Both the position numbers and the translations under genes were made by a program. Below are positions 8,357 to 17,981 of a stretch of 64,000 nucleotides of DNA, in pieces. The notes under the pieces were generated by a model, which made no database searches, had not been told where the DNA came from, and was given only the letters and a program-made list of their open reading frames with translations. This DNA is from Sinorhizobium medicae (GTDB taxonomy: Bacteria > Pseudomonadota > Alphaproteobacteria > Rhizobiales > Rhizobiaceae), in contig NZ_VITA01000012.1 of assembly GCF_007827695.1 (NCBI RefSeq), forward strand, positions 1-64,000. The letters are read 5' to 3'. How positions within the stretch are numbered: position 1 is the stretch's first letter; the number at the start of each line of letters is the position of its first letter.

Positions 8357-8754
8357 TGCAAACGGATACCGCGGCCGCAAGCTCCGCGTTCCCAGCCTGA
8401 CGAAGTTCTTCATTTTCCCCGGGATATGCTCGCGGCGGTCATAGGCGGCCAAGAGGTTTGCGGATCTTCGGTCCTCGTTGAAGCGGGCTATCCACTGCTC
8501 CGTCAGCTCGTCACGCTGGACGGCCATCGATGTCCGCAACTCCGCGGGCGGCGCCACCTGCATGTGAGCCACCAGGTGGTTGACGAAAGGAGCTGGATCG
8601 GCAGCGAGTTCCTCGTACACGAATTCCATAAACTGCGCACCGCTGAGCTCCAGATAGCTTTGCCAGAAGGCATAGCTGTCCAGTTCGACCCGCTTCTCGC
8701 CTCCGTCAGGAGTAGATAACCCCGCATGAACCGTCCGTCGTAACATACTTGCAA
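8351..8754 (-). pseudogene. Stf0-type sulfotransferase remnant, deleted and frameshifted
   Basis: Two frames each carry part of one protein. From 8727 a frame reads MRGYLLLTEARSGSNW, the phosphosulfate-binding loop found at the N-terminus of Stf0 (NodH/LpsS-like) sulfotransferases. From about 8690 the other frame reads an Stf0 C-terminal part: FWQSYLELSGAQFMEFVYEEL, then VNHLVAHMQV and QRDELTEQWIARF. The middle of the enzyme, usually more than 100 residues, is missing and the reading frame changes at the join. A sequencing error would explain the shift but not the missing middle. The intact enzyme would transfer sulfate from PAPS to a surface glycan. Confidence 0.75.
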
Positions 8755-8923
8755 ATGCCAGCCCGGGCGCGGTGAAAGATGAATGTTGGCTTTTTTACCA
8801 CAAGCTAAAGCAGACAGATCGAGGCTTTGTCAGAGCGGAATGGCGAAAACTGTGCGAAAACACGGCAACCGCTGCAGAACTAGGGGAGCTCGAATGCAGC
8901 TCGCGATATATTGAGAATGTTTT

Positions 8924-8999
<76 letters not shown>

Positions 9000-9087
9000 G
9001 CCGGACCGCTTTGCTGCGGTCTGGTGGGGCGTATAATGGCGTTCGCCTGGCTTGTCCAGCGGCCTTGCCAAGTTTTCTGCAAAAAAA

Positions 9088-10005
9088 TCAGACCGCCAGC
9101 TCGCCCTCGGCAAGTTTTACCGCATGGCCACCGATCCGCGCACTCGCGATTTTCCCCTCCGCAATATTCAGATGCAGGTGAATAATCGAAGGACGGCCCA
9201 TTTCCACGCCCTGCTCGATCAGCATGGGATGGTGGCCGTCGACCAGGCCGTCGAAAAAATTGACGGCGCCCGAAAGGGCGGCCGCAGCCGAACCGGTCGC
9301 CGGATCCTCGACGAGCCCCATGCCCGGAGCGAACATCCGGGTATGAAAACGGGCCATGTGATTGATGCCGCCGCGACAGTAGAGATAGGCAGCGGCAAGC
9401 CGTCCTTCGGCAAGCGGCGCCAGGTGTTCCCAACGCTGCGGATCGAACTCCACAGACGCCACCGAGCGAATATCGTGAAGGGGCACCATCACGAACGGAA
9501 CGCCGGCACTCCAGAAAGACGGTACATGATTTTCGAAGCCGACCTGCGTCGCCTTGAGCGCAAGTGCATCGGCGATCTCCTGCCGGTCGAACTGCGCCTC
9601 AAGCCGGCTCGGTTTGCGCGGCAGGTCGAACTCCGCGAAGGTCGCCGAACCCGGTTTAAGTCTGACGACCGCGCGGACCGGCCCAACGCTTTCTTCCAGC
9701 ACCTGCATCAGCTCGAGCGCGCTGTTGGCATCACCATAGGCCGTTTCGGCGATGGCAACAGCCGCTCCTACGGTCGGGTGTCCCGCAAAGGGCAGTTCAT
9801 GTGCCGGGGTGAATATCCGAAGGCGAGCGGAATGGGCGGCGCTTTCGGGCCGCAGGAGGAAGACGGTTTCGGATAGGTTGAACTCCTGAGCGATAGCCTG
9901 CATGGCTTCTTCGGTCAGTCCATCGGCATCGAACACCACCGCGAGAGGATTTCCCGCTAGACGCTTCTCGGTGAAGACATCGTAAATCGCGTAGCGCCGT
10001 GCCAT
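9088..10005 (-). CDS. PhzF-family isomerase/epimerase-like protein
   Basis: 305 residues from the ATG at 10005. The two-lobed PhzF/diaminopimelate-epimerase-like fold is shown by the N-terminal lobe (YDVFTEKRLAGNPLAVVFDA, with the catalytic-type Glu in NLSETVFL), the PFAGHPTVG motif at about residues 70-78, and the C-terminal EDPATGSAA motif at about 235. PhzF isomerises a dihydroanthranilate in phenazine synthesis; most homologues, including probably this one, lie outside phenazine clusters and have no known substrate. No phenazine genes are nearby. It is cytoplasmic and lies about 80 bases from the tRNA-Lys gene. Confidence 0.9.
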   Translation of the reverse strand: MARRYAIYDVFTEKRLAGNPLAVVFDADGLTEEAMQAIAQEFNLSETVFLLRPESAAHSARLRIFTPAHELPFAGHPTVGAAVAIAETAYGDANSALELMQVLEESVGPVRAVVRLKPGSATFAEFDLPRKPSRLEAQFDRQEIADALALKATQVGFENHVPSFWSAGVPFVMVPLHDIRSVASVEFDPQRWEHLAPLAEGRLAAAYLYCRGGINHMARFHTRMFAPGMGLVEDPATGSAAAALSGAVNFFDGLVDGHHPMLIEQGVEMGRPSIIHLHLNIAEGKIASARIGGHAVKLAEGELAV

Positions 10006-10176
10006 GCATGTCCCCTTATCGTCCGGGTCGCCGTGGATAGGTCCGGATGCGGAATCACAACGGTCCGTCTGCCGAAGCCTGGACGCCGGGTGCGTACTCT
10101 CGCGGTGCCGAACCGCTTGCGACCTTGCAACGCCAGCGTCCCGGCGGCAAGGCAAAAAGCCGCCGGCGGGCCTCCG

Positions 10177-10926
10177 TCACGCCATCTGCTGCCCCCGGAT
10201 GCGCGCAAAAAGCCAATCGAGTATCGGTGGGATGAACTCGGGATAATTATGTGCGGTCGGCTCCGGCTCACGGATCGCCACCGCCTCGTCGATCTCCGGA
10301 TGCGGATCGGAAGCGACATGCTCCGCCACTCGGGCAACGATGTCCTCGGCCGTGGCCGCCAGTCGAAACACGCGGAACACCGTAAGCGTGCCATCCATGT
10401 GGATGGCGTGCCAACCCGGTTCTGCGGTTGCCTCGGAGAGCGAAATGCCAGTCTCCTCCTTTACCTCGCGCGCGATGTTGCGAGCGACATCGCAGCGCCC
10501 GTCGACGATATCCTCCGGCTCGAGCGAACCACCCGGGCTATAGACCCGCCCCGGATTGGCCGTGTGTGCACCCATGCGAATGGCAATCAGGGCGTCGTCC
10601 GAGGAAACGAGCATCGGCATGCCGAAAATGTGGCTTGCCCCCGGCGCCCTCGTTTTCCGCCACCAGAGGAAGGTAGAATAGGGGACGATATGGGCTCGCG
10701 CCCGGATACGACCGTCGGCAACCAGAACCGATCGCTGCAGCACCATCCTGCCGTCGAACAGGTGCGGATTCACGGCGATTTCCTTTTGCCAGCTTTCCCG
10801 CGCCTTCTCCGCCTCTGCCAGATGAAACGGGTGTGGCTCGGCCGCGACCTCTATTTCGATGTCCGAGACCGGAAAGATCTTCCCTTCGACGGGCCATTGC
10901 GCACGATCGGTTTCAAGCAGCGTCAT
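10177..10926 (-). CDS. NUDIX hydrolase
   Basis: 249 residues from the ATG at 10926. The Nudix signature spans about residues 130-160: YSPGGSLEPEDIVDGRC, then REVKEETGI with the metal-binding Glu residues. The spacing between the first Gly and the REVKEE helix is longer than in standard boxes, so this is a variant with an insertion. The family cleaves nucleoside diphosphates linked to another group. The start lies only two bases past the stop of the upstream endonuclease/exonuclease-type gene, so the two are almost surely one transcript with coupled translation. Confidence 0.85.
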   Translation of the reverse strand: MTLLETDRAQWPVEGKIFPVSDIEIEVAAEPHPFHLAEAEKARESWQKEIAVNPHLFDGRMVLQRSVLVADGRIRARAHIVPYSTFLWWRKTRAPGASHIFGMPMLVSSDDALIAIRMGAHTANPGRVYSPGGSLEPEDIVDGRCDVARNIAREVKEETGISLSEATAEPGWHAIHMDGTLTVFRVFRLAATAEDIVARVAEHVASDPHPEIDEAVAIREPEPTAHNYPEFIPPILDWLFARIRGQQMA

Positions 10927-10928
10927 GA

Positions 10929-12035
10929 TCAAATGTCCAGCGTCATCACGACCGGGCAATGGTCGGAGGCTTTGGGCCGGTCCCAGCCGGTACGCGGATA
11001 GCGTTCGACCTCCTGGCCTGCGGGAAAGATCGTGCGGTAAGGCTGGCCGGCGCGAATGACCTCTGGCACCCGGGCCGCATTGCGGCGCGCCAGTTCCTGT
11101 GACAGCCAGATATAATCGAGCTGGCAGAGATGCCGTTCCTCCGGCCCCCTGCTATGGAAAAGCGTCCATCGGTCTAGGACCGGGCGCCGCAGCATCGGGT
11201 TTACGACGAAGCCGTCGTGACTGAGGACATCGAGGGCGCTCGACGTCTCTTCATACGGAACGAACTCGTAGCCGTTGCGCCGATCGCCGAGCACATTCAC
11301 CTTTTCCTGATAATCATTCATGTCGCCACAAACGGCGAAAATTTTGTCGGCCGTATCTCCGCTGCCGAAACGGCCTTCGATGATGTGACGCACTGCTTTC
11401 ACCTCCGCGCGGCGCACGGCCATGGTCGCCTGCCGGCCGTCCAGGCCTTCGCGCGCTGGTCCCATGGACTTGAGATGCACCACATAAAGGGTCAGCGGTC
11501 GACCGCCGATTCGCACATCCACTTCGAGGCAGTCGCGTTTGAATATCCGGTCGCGTGGCCGGTTCGTCAGCGCCAGTTCATCGTTGAAGAGATCGAGGTC
11601 CTCATAGGTGAGCGCTGCATGGCTCTTGACCTCCAGGCACTCGATCTTCTGGCCGTCCCGGGTCTCCTCCCGCATCATTACGGCGACATCGATTCCCCGG
11701 GTATCATTGCCCTCGACCAGGTATTTCTGGCGGTAGCCATTGCCGACCATGCGGAACAGATAGCCGTATTCGAAGGCCTGCAGCGCCGCCATGTTGTCTG
11801 CCTCCTGCAGGCAAAGAATGTCCGCATCGCAATCGGCGATCGCCAATGCCGACATCTGCCGGACATCATCGGTATGCGCGATCGTACGCGCCTCTTCCAG
11901 ACGCTGATACTCCGCCTCGCTGCGAACGTCGAAGAGGCGCAAGACCCGGTCCTGTTTGAGATGATTGCGGAAGCCGGAAAAATCGAACCGACTCATGAGA
12001 TTCTCGATGTTGAAGGTGGCGAGGCGAAGCGACAT
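10929..12035 (-). CDS. Endonuclease/exonuclease/phosphatase family protein
   Basis: 368 residues with the DNase I-like fold. Visible motifs: LATFNIENL at residues 5-13, LCLQEADN with the metal-binding Glu (about 75-82), YVVHLKSMG (about 170), a CGDMND block (about 215), and the C-terminal ASDHCPVV with the catalytic Asp-His. No signal peptide is apparent, so it acts in the cytoplasm. Substrates in the family range from DNA to phosphoinositides and cannot be told from sequence. It is followed directly by the NUDIX gene. Confidence 0.88.
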   Translation of the reverse strand: MSLRLATFNIENLMSRFDFSGFRNHLKQDRVLRLFDVRSEAEYQRLEEARTIAHTDDVRQMSALAIADCDADILCLQEADNMAALQAFEYGYLFRMVGNGYRQKYLVEGNDTRGIDVAVMMREETRDGQKIECLEVKSHAALTYEDLDLFNDELALTNRPRDRIFKRDCLEVDVRIGGRPLTLYVVHLKSMGPAREGLDGRQATMAVRRAEVKAVRHIIEGRFGSGDTADKIFAVCGDMNDYQEKVNVLGDRRNGYEFVPYEETSSALDVLSHDGFVVNPMLRRPVLDRWTLFHSRGPEERHLCQLDYIWLSQELARRNAARVPEVIRAGQPYRTIFPAGQEVERYPRTGWDRPKASDHCPVVMTLDI

Positions 12036-12148
12036 CCGGGCAATTCCACATTGAATTGCGCGGAGATTAGAGCGGGACGAGCAAGACTGTAAAGCTGCAG
12101 GCCGAGCTTAACCGTCCTCCCGGAATGCCGGGACGCCGCGCCTCGCTC

Positions 12149-12592
12149 CTATCTTCTGACCGCCACCACCTGAGCGCGGCTGAAATAGGACAGCTGCACG
12201 CGGCCCGACTGGTTGCCCCCGATGAGACGTGCGGTCGACTTGGAAATCTGCGACAATACGCCGACGTGATAGCTCCGTCCGGCCCTGACGACGACGACAT
12301 CACCTGGGCGCGCGTAGGAAAGCTTGACCGGTGCGCCGAAGCTCAACCACGAGCGGGCGATGCCATAGCTTTTCGGTGGCTGCCGGCCGGCCTTTCGGGC
12401 GACCATCCCCATGAAATGGCCGCACCAGGGCGTGCGTGCCGGATTGATGCCGAGGGCGGCACGCAGACGCCTGTTGTTTTTCACCTCGTGCAGCCCGGAA
12501 TATTGCTGCGCCTGGGTCAGCATTCCCGCTGAAACGGTCTCCGGTGACATAAGGGCGACAAATGCTGCAGTCAGAAGCGCGACAAGCTTCAT
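12149..12592 (-). CDS. Exported TIGR02594-type (NlpC/P60-like) protein
   Basis: 147 residues from the ATG at 12592, with GGGAGAT upstream. A signal peptide covers residues 1-22. The mature part resembles the TIGR02594 family: TPWCGHFMGMVARKAG with a Cys in the first helix, then SWLSFG, ARPGDVVVV and YHVGVLSQ with a His. This Cys...His arrangement is that of NlpC/P60-CHAP-like amidases acting on peptidoglycan or peptides in the periplasm. Enzyme activity is inferred. It stands alone between the endonuclease gene and a gene-poor stretch. Confidence 0.8.
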   Translation of the reverse strand: MKLVALLTAAFVALMSPETVSAGMLTQAQQYSGLHEVKNNRRLRAALGINPARTPWCGHFMGMVARKAGRQPPKSYGIARSWLSFGAPVKLSYARPGDVVVVRAGRSYHVGVLSQISKSTARLIGGNQSGRVQLSYFSRAQVVAVRR

Positions 12593-12622
12593 GAGTTGAT
12601 CTCCCCTAACGGCGCCGCGCAT

Positions 12623-13350
12623 CTGTCAAAAGCGCGAAGTCGCCGTAGCATTGGATTTGCCGCATGGATCCGCTAAGTTCCGATGCCATGCAGCCGGCGT
12701 GACCGGCCTGATGCCGGGCCTTGCCTGCGTCTCTTCCCGTCCATCGCAAGAGATCGTCCTTCCATAGACGTGCATTCGCGCACACCGAGCCATTCCGCAT
12801 TCGGAGATACTCCCGACTGCAGATGAAATACTCCGGAACCAAAGGGCTAGAATGTCCTTGACCGAGGCGTACAGCGAATAGCGCGCCCGCTCGTTGGAAC
12901 GCCCTGTCGGACGCCGGTACGGGACAAGCTGATACGCTGCGCGGTCCCGCCCGAAAGCGGCACCGTCCCGGCAACCATCAAGGCTGCACTCCGCCTTCGT
13001 CTCAAAATCCGAAGGACTTTCTAGCGCTTTGAGGCTGCACGCTCCGTAGCCGAAATCGAAATGGATCCTCGGCGCACAGTGATGCAGCCGGCCAATTGCA
13101 ATGACCGTGCCCCAACCTGATGGCGATCGCTTTGCGAGAGTTGGAATTCCCCTGCCAGCCGGTGGTTAGCGGGCGGAAATCTGCCGGTGAGGTGAAGCGA
13201 AATTGTGGCAAGGTCCGCTTCTATTGCACAAAAGCCGCCGTTTCTTCGCTAATTCGCTATTTAGGCCCAAGAAAGGAGCGTTTCTACCGGTCTGGAGGAC
13301 GAAAAATGGCGTAACCGTCGCCACCGAAAGTCTTCATTCCGAAAAATATA
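12623..13350. other. Gene-poor stretch
   Basis: About 730 bases without a supported gene. A minus-strand frame at 12606-12974 (122 residues) contains a short stretch with paired cysteines but no start signal or known motif. The open frames at 13002-13211 and 13120-13314 look random. The region sits next to a broken TadG-like gene and may include its decayed surroundings. Confidence 0.4.
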
Positions 13351-13855
13351 TCAGCGCACCAGTCGAAGGGCACCCGGATAGTTGAAGTGGGTGTTCGCAA
13401 GCTCCTCACTGCAATCCATCTTGAATGTGCTGTTGCCGATCAGGGTGATCTCCTGTGCGATCAACCTGATGCACTCACCGCTGGTCGCACCATTGCCCGC
13501 ATATTGGAGTTCGGCAGCATCGGGGAAGCGCCTGCGTGGAAGCTTCCGTTGCAGCACTCAGGGCGTCGACGACGCTTTCCTGAGGCAGCGCGTAGTTGCT
13601 CCAGAAGAATTTTTGGGCCGCATCATAGGCTTCCTCCTCGGTGGCGCCCTCGCCATAAGCCCGGACCGAACCGAGCGCCGCCGCATCGAGGGCGCTCTGG
13701 ATCTTCTCCGCTTCGAAGTAGGCCCCGGCGAAGTCGATCGCCAGGGCAGCCGCGCCGATGATCGGAATGAATGCGATAGCGCCCAGAACGGCGAAGTTGC
13801 CTTCCCTGTCGCGCATCAGCCTTCTCATATGCAGGCAGAACGTCGCGGCCCTCAT
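13351..13855 (-). pseudogene. TadE/TadG-like pilus assembly protein, broken
   Basis: From the ATG at 13855 (GAGAGGGAAGG upstream) the frame gives a typical TadE/TadG start: basic, DREGNFAVLGAIAFIPIIGA, and a membrane helix with AALAIDFAGAYFEAEKIQSALDAAAL. After about residue 110 this frame loses sense and stops at 13475. A second frame continues from about 13540 to 13351 with KMDCSEELANTHFNYPGALRLVR, which resembles the C-terminal end of rhizobial TadG-like proteins. The middle is missing or out of frame. An intact protein would help assemble Flp/Tad pili; no tad cluster is nearby. Confidence 0.6.
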
Positions 13856-13879
13856 AGCCTTCCCTCTCAGCAGCTCCAC

Positions 13880-14365
13880 CGCACTACTTAAGCATTAACT
13901 AATTTTAAAAACGTTGCTAAAAACGCTCGGCTTTTATGAAAGCTTTAAAAATGAGGTCCTCCTTTTTTCGTCATGAGCCCCCCATGCCCGGCGTGCTCGT
14001 CCCCGCGGCGGCTCGCAAAGCTTGGCTATGCGCAAGAAACAATCGTGCTTCGTTACATAACGCCCTGAAATGTTACTGGACCAAGCCCGTCCATCTCGGC
14101 AATCATGAAGGGGCAATCAGGGAACTCATTTCAGTAGCAATTTAGATCAGAGCTCGCTCTACGGTGAACTCTGGTTGCGGGATTGTACCCGGTTCAGCGC
14201 GCGGCGGCTTCCGGGCGGAGATCTGATCGATTTGCCCGGGCGTTTAGCGACGGGCGTGATATTGCTGCCGGTGAATATAGAGATTGGCAATTTCGCCGCG
14301 AATTTCCAGGACCCGCTCGCTGACGGCGGGCCCTGTTTTTGCTTAGGCACTTCGCTTCTGCCAAC
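13880..14365. other. Intergenic region without supported gene
   Basis: About 485 bases. The first 60 are AT-rich and may hold the promoter of the broken TadG-like gene. I see no frame with start signal and protein character. A weak hairpin near 14315-14330 is followed by a T-run on the plus strand, but no plus-strand gene ends before it. Confidence 0.4.
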
Positions 14366-16105
14366 TCAGCCGTAGAGATATTCGGGCAGCCAGAGTGTCA
14401 TCCCCGGCCAGATATACATGATGATCATGCAGACTATGACGATCAGCATGTACGGCATCATCCCTGCGAAGATCTGGTTGAGGGTCACCTGCGGCGGTGA
14501 CACGCCCTTGAGATAGTAGGCCGACATCGCCACCGGCGGCGACAGGAACGCAGCCTGCAGGTTGACGAAGACGAGCACGCCCCAGAGGATCGGATCGATG
14601 TCGAAGTGGTGGAGCATCGGGAGGAAAATCGGCACGAAGATGATGATGATCTCGGTCCACTCGAGCGGCCATCCGAGAATGAAGATGATCGCCTGCGACA
14701 GAATCATGAACTGTATCGGCGTCAGATCAAGCGCGAGAACCCATTGCTCGACCAATGCCTGTCCGCCGAGGATCGCGAAAACGGCGGAGAAAAGGGCCGA
14801 ACCCACGAAGAGCCAGCAGACCATGGCAGTGGTCTTCGCAGTCAGGAAGACCGCTTCCTTGGTGCGCTGCCAGTTGAGCGTCCGTGCCTGCAGCGCCAGC
14901 AGGAAGGCGCCCGCGGCACCGACAGCGGCGGACTCCGTCGCAGTCGTTATGCCGAACAGGATCACCGCGAGCACGATTACCGTCAGAAGCGCGAGCGGCA
15001 TGACGGAGGAAGCGAGAAGCTTCACCACCTGAAGCCGTTCGGCGGTCATCCTGCGATAGTAGCGCACGAGCGGGACGGCGGCGACCGCCGCAGCGAGGCC
15101 GAACCAGATGTAGAATCCCGTCGCGGGACCGCCAACGGTCGCCGGTCCGGCATCCGCTACCGGCGCGCCCAGCTCTTCCAGTCCCTCCGGTGCCTCGGAC
15201 GCGGCCGCCTGCTGATGAATGACGACATACCACCAGACAAGCCCGAACGTGGACACCGTCAGGAGAAGCGGAACGCATGCTGCAACAATGTTCTTGATGA
15301 TCTTGAAGTAGGTGAGCCGTCCCTCACCGGCCTCGATCCCGAGCGCGCGTGATGGCGAGACGAGAGCAACGAGAAGTCCGGCGAGCATGTTGGGTGAATA
15401 GAGTTCCGCGAATCGCTTCATCCATGGCGGCACTGGAACGCGCGTCTGCTCCTCCGGGAGGCTCGGCGCAATCTTCGGATTGAGCATCGCCCAGCCGAGG
15501 ACATAGGCGAGATAAAGAAGCGCCAGAAAGAAGCCTGGAAACATCGTCGCCGCATACAGCTTGACCACGGACTGCCCGGCCACCGCCGCATAGACGATGA
15601 TCATCACCGATGGCGGGATCAGGATGCCAAGCGTACCTCCGGCAGTAATGACGCCTGAGGCAAGCTTCACATCGTAACCCGCCCGCAGCATCGGGTTCAT
15701 GGCGATCACCCCCATCAGCACCACCACGGCGCCGACCAGGCCGCTGGCGATCCCCCAGAAGGTGCAGACGATGAGCGTTGTCACGGCGAGCGACGCTGGA
15801 ACGCGCCGGAACGACAGCTGGACGCTGTAGAACATTTTGTCCACCAGCGCGCCCCGCTCCATTACGTAGCCCATCAGCACGAAAAGCGGAACTGAGATCA
15901 GCACGTCGTTGGTCATTGCTCCATAGGTGCGTTGGACCATGAGATCGAAGATACGATTGTCGATCCAGAGTTCCGCCGGATTGTAAAAGGCGTAGAAGCC
16001 GAACAGCATTCCAAGCCCCATGAGCGTAAAGGCAGTTGGAAATCCCATCATGATCACGACCACGATGAGACCAAGCATGGTCAGGCCAAGGAATGGTTCA
16101 CTCAC
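14366..16105 (-). CDS. TRAP transporter large permease (DctM-type)
   Basis: 579 residues, longer than the usual 430 for DctM. The N-terminal half (about residues 1-210) and C-terminal third (about 380-579) are the hydrophobic DctM core, with many membrane segments. The long middle part (about 225-370) adds extra membrane segments and a polar Glu/Ala/Gly-rich loop. This extended form is seen in the FcbT3 branch (mannitol/chloroaromatic or keto-acid type). It carries solute inward with sodium. The start overlaps the end of the small-permease gene, which indicates translational coupling. Confidence 0.92.
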   Translation of the reverse strand: MSEPFLGLTMLGLIVVVIMMGFPTAFTLMGLGMLFGFYAFYNPAELWIDNRIFDLMVQRTYGAMTNDVLISVPLFVLMGYVMERGALVDKMFYSVQLSFRRVPASLAVTTLIVCTFWGIASGLVGAVVVLMGVIAMNPMLRAGYDVKLASGVITAGGTLGILIPPSVMIIVYAAVAGQSVVKLYAATMFPGFFLALLYLAYVLGWAMLNPKIAPSLPEEQTRVPVPPWMKRFAELYSPNMLAGLLVALVSPSRALGIEAGEGRLTYFKIIKNIVAACVPLLLTVSTFGLVWWYVVIHQQAAASEAPEGLEELGAPVADAGPATVGGPATGFYIWFGLAAAVAAVPLVRYYRRMTAERLQVVKLLASSVMPLALLTVIVLAVILFGITTATESAAVGAAGAFLLALQARTLNWQRTKEAVFLTAKTTAMVCWLFVGSALFSAVFAILGGQALVEQWVLALDLTPIQFMILSQAIIFILGWPLEWTEIIIIFVPIFLPMLHHFDIDPILWGVLVFVNLQAAFLSPPVAMSAYYLKGVSPPQVTLNQIFAGMMPYMLIVIVCMIIMYIWPGMTLWLPEYLYG

Positions 16106-16772
16106 GGCTCTCCCCTCCGAGCCCGCGCTGCCGGGCTGCCCTGTCGATGTCCTGCGCGCGTTCCAACGCAGCCTCGCGCGTTTCCTGGTCGAGATGCTCG
16201 CTGTGGGCTAGCTGCTCGGCTACGACATCGATCTCCTCGACATCCTTCAGCCGGGCTGGCCAGGCCCCGGTCTTGAGACAGATGATGCAGCGCAGGATCT
16301 CCGCAAGTCCCTGGAATATGACGAGCGCGCCGGCGACAGGAATAACCGTCTTGAAAAAATAAAGCGGTGGCCCTTCGGCCGTGACCGTCGAGTGTTCGCC
16401 GATCCGCCAGGACAATGCGGCGTAGTCGTAACCGGCATAGATGAGGGCGGCGATGCCCGGCAGAAAGAAGAGGATGTACAGAATAAGGTCCAGTGCCGCC
16501 TGTGTGCGCGGCCTGAACGCACTGTAAAGGAAATCACCCCGCACGTGGGCGTTCTGCGCCAGTGCATAGGCCCCTGCAAGCATGAACAGGCTGCCGTAGA
16601 GCATGTTGCTGGCGTCGAAGATCCAGGCGGTCGGCATGTTCAGGATATAACGCTTGAAGACTTCGCCGCAGACCAGCAGCATCAGCCCAAGGATCAGCCA
16701 CGCCGCCGCCTTGCCGGTCCAGACGCTGATGGCGTCGATCCTCATAAGCAGATGCTGAATGTTCACGCGCAC
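16098..16772 (-). CDS. TRAP transporter small permease (DctQ-type)
   Basis: 224 residues with four predicted membrane segments (about 17-37, 52-72, 92-112 and 140-160). The family signature region around residues 20-60 is present (AAWLILGLMLLVCGEVFKR, then PTAWIFDASNMLYGS). The C-terminal 50 residues form a charged cytoplasmic tail. It pairs with the large permease. The gene overlaps the next by eight bases and follows the binding-protein gene by about 70 bases, giving the order binding protein, DctQ, DctM. Confidence 0.92.
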   Translation of the reverse strand: MRVNIQHLLMRIDAISVWTGKAAAWLILGLMLLVCGEVFKRYILNMPTAWIFDASNMLYGSLFMLAGAYALAQNAHVRGDFLYSAFRPRTQAALDLILYILFFLPGIAALIYAGYDYAALSWRIGEHSTVTAEGPPLYFFKTVIPVAGALVIFQGLAEILRCIICLKTGAWPARLKDVEEIDVVAEQLAHSEHLDQETREAALERAQDIDRAARQRGLGGESRE

Positions 16773-16841
16773 CCCCGGGGATAGCCATGTCCTGACTGCA
16801 CATCACCGCCGCATGCCGGCGATGTGCAGGATCGGATTATG

Positions 16842-17981
16842 TCAGAGCGACTTGGCGACCCCCTCCGGCCCGAAATAATGATCGAAGGCCATCCTTCGGT
16901 TGACGACCGTATCCTGCTCCCAGCGGGTTGCGCGTTCGGCAAAAGTGATCTGGGATTGCAGGACCTCCTTGAACACTGGATTTTCCGAGGATTTCCTCTT
17001 CACGACCTCGTCATAGACCTCGAGCTGCCGCTTCAGGATGGCCTCGGGAGTCTTGTAGAATTTGACCTTGTCGGCCGACTGCAACTCGCGATAGTCGGTC
17101 GAATACCGGTCGATCGCCTTCCAGGCCATGTCTGCCGAAGCCGCGTCCACCGCGTTGGTTATGATTGCCTTCAACTGGTCTGGCAGGCCCTCGAATTTTC
17201 CCTTGTTGAAAAGGATCTCGAACGTCTCGGCGTTTTGATGATAGCCTTGCAGCATGCAGATCTTCGAAACGTCGGGAAAGCCCAGCAGTCGATCGGACGA
17301 AGCATTGTTGAATTCCGCAGCGTCGAGCAGTCCGCGATCGAGTGCCGCCACGATCTCACCGCCCGGCAGGGCGTTTACCGCCGCGCCGAGCCCGGTGAAC
17401 ACGTCGATCGAGATACCGACGGTGCGGAACTTCAATCCTTTCAGATCCTCGGCCTTGGCGATCGGCTCCTTGAACCAGCCCAGCGGCTGTGTCGGCATGG
17501 GCCCGTAGGGGAACGATACGACATTTGCGCCTATGGACTCGTAGAGTTTTGCGAGCAGGTCCCTGCCGCCGCCATATTTGTGCCACGCCAGCATCATGTT
17601 GGCATCCATGGCGAAGCCTGGTCCCGATCCCCATAGTGCCAGCGCCGTCTGCTTGCCGTAGTGATAGACCATCACGCCATGGCCGCCGTCGAGCGTTCCT
17701 TCGGACACCGCGTCGAGCAGTCCGAATGCCGGCACGACGGCACCGGCCGGAAGCACCTCTATTCTAAGGTCGCCCCCCGTCATGTCGTTGACTTTCTTGG
17801 CGAAGTCGAGCGCGAACTCGTGAAAGATGTCTTTGGATGGCCAGGTGCTCTGCCAGCGCATGCTGATCGGCCCTTGTGCCCTGACGATACTCGGCGCTGC
17901 AACCATGGCCGCTCCGGCCACTGCTGCGCCGCGCAGGAATTTCCGACGCGACGATTCCCCGATCTCGGCTTTGTGTTTCAT
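16842..17981 (-). CDS. TRAP transporter substrate-binding protein (DctP-type), Tat-exported
   Basis: 379 residues from the ATG at 17981, preceded by GGAGGAAGAC. A twin-arginine signal peptide is evident: SRRKFLRGAAVAGA, then an Ala cleavage region before QGPISMRW. The mature part is a DctP-type binding protein of the FcbT1/TakP branch (for example WPSKDIFHEFALDFAKKV and GLKFRTVGISIDVF). Known TakP-like proteins bind alpha-keto acids, and others bind mannitol, lactate or aromatic acids; the ligand cannot be decided here. It delivers the solute in the periplasm to the two permease subunits encoded downstream. Confidence 0.92.
   Translation of the reverse strand: MKHKAEIGESSRRKFLRGAAVAGAAMVAAPSIVRAQGPISMRWQSTWPSKDIFHEFALDFAKKVNDMTGGDLRIEVLPAGAVVPAFGLLDAVSEGTLDGGHGVMVYHYGKQTALALWGSGPGFAMDANMMLAWHKYGGGRDLLAKLYESIGANVVSFPYGPMPTQPLGWFKEPIAKAEDLKGLKFRTVGISIDVFTGLGAAVNALPGGEIVAALDRGLLDAAEFNNASSDRLLGFPDVSKICMLQGYHQNAETFEILFNKGKFEGLPDQLKAIITNAVDAASADMAWKAIDRYSTDYRELQSADKVKFYKTPEAILKRQLEVYDEVVKRKSSENPVFKEVLQSQITFAERATRWEQDTVVNRRMAFDHYFGPEGVAKSL

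Noticed and set aside
8885..8902. A short hairpin downstream of tRNA-Lys
   Set aside because: The stem is five bases and there is no T-run on the minus strand.
12606..12974. A 122-codon minus-strand frame with some paired cysteines
   Set aside because: There is no start signal or signal peptide and no resemblance to a known family. I could not exclude a decayed gene.
13936..14145. A 69-codon frame and a GGAGGACC sequence on the other strand
   Set aside because: The purine-rich sequence is not followed by a usual start codon, and the frame has no protein character.
14300..14345. A possible terminator near the end of the TRAP operon
   Set aside because: The hairpin has its T-run on the plus strand, whereas the TRAP genes end on the minus strand.
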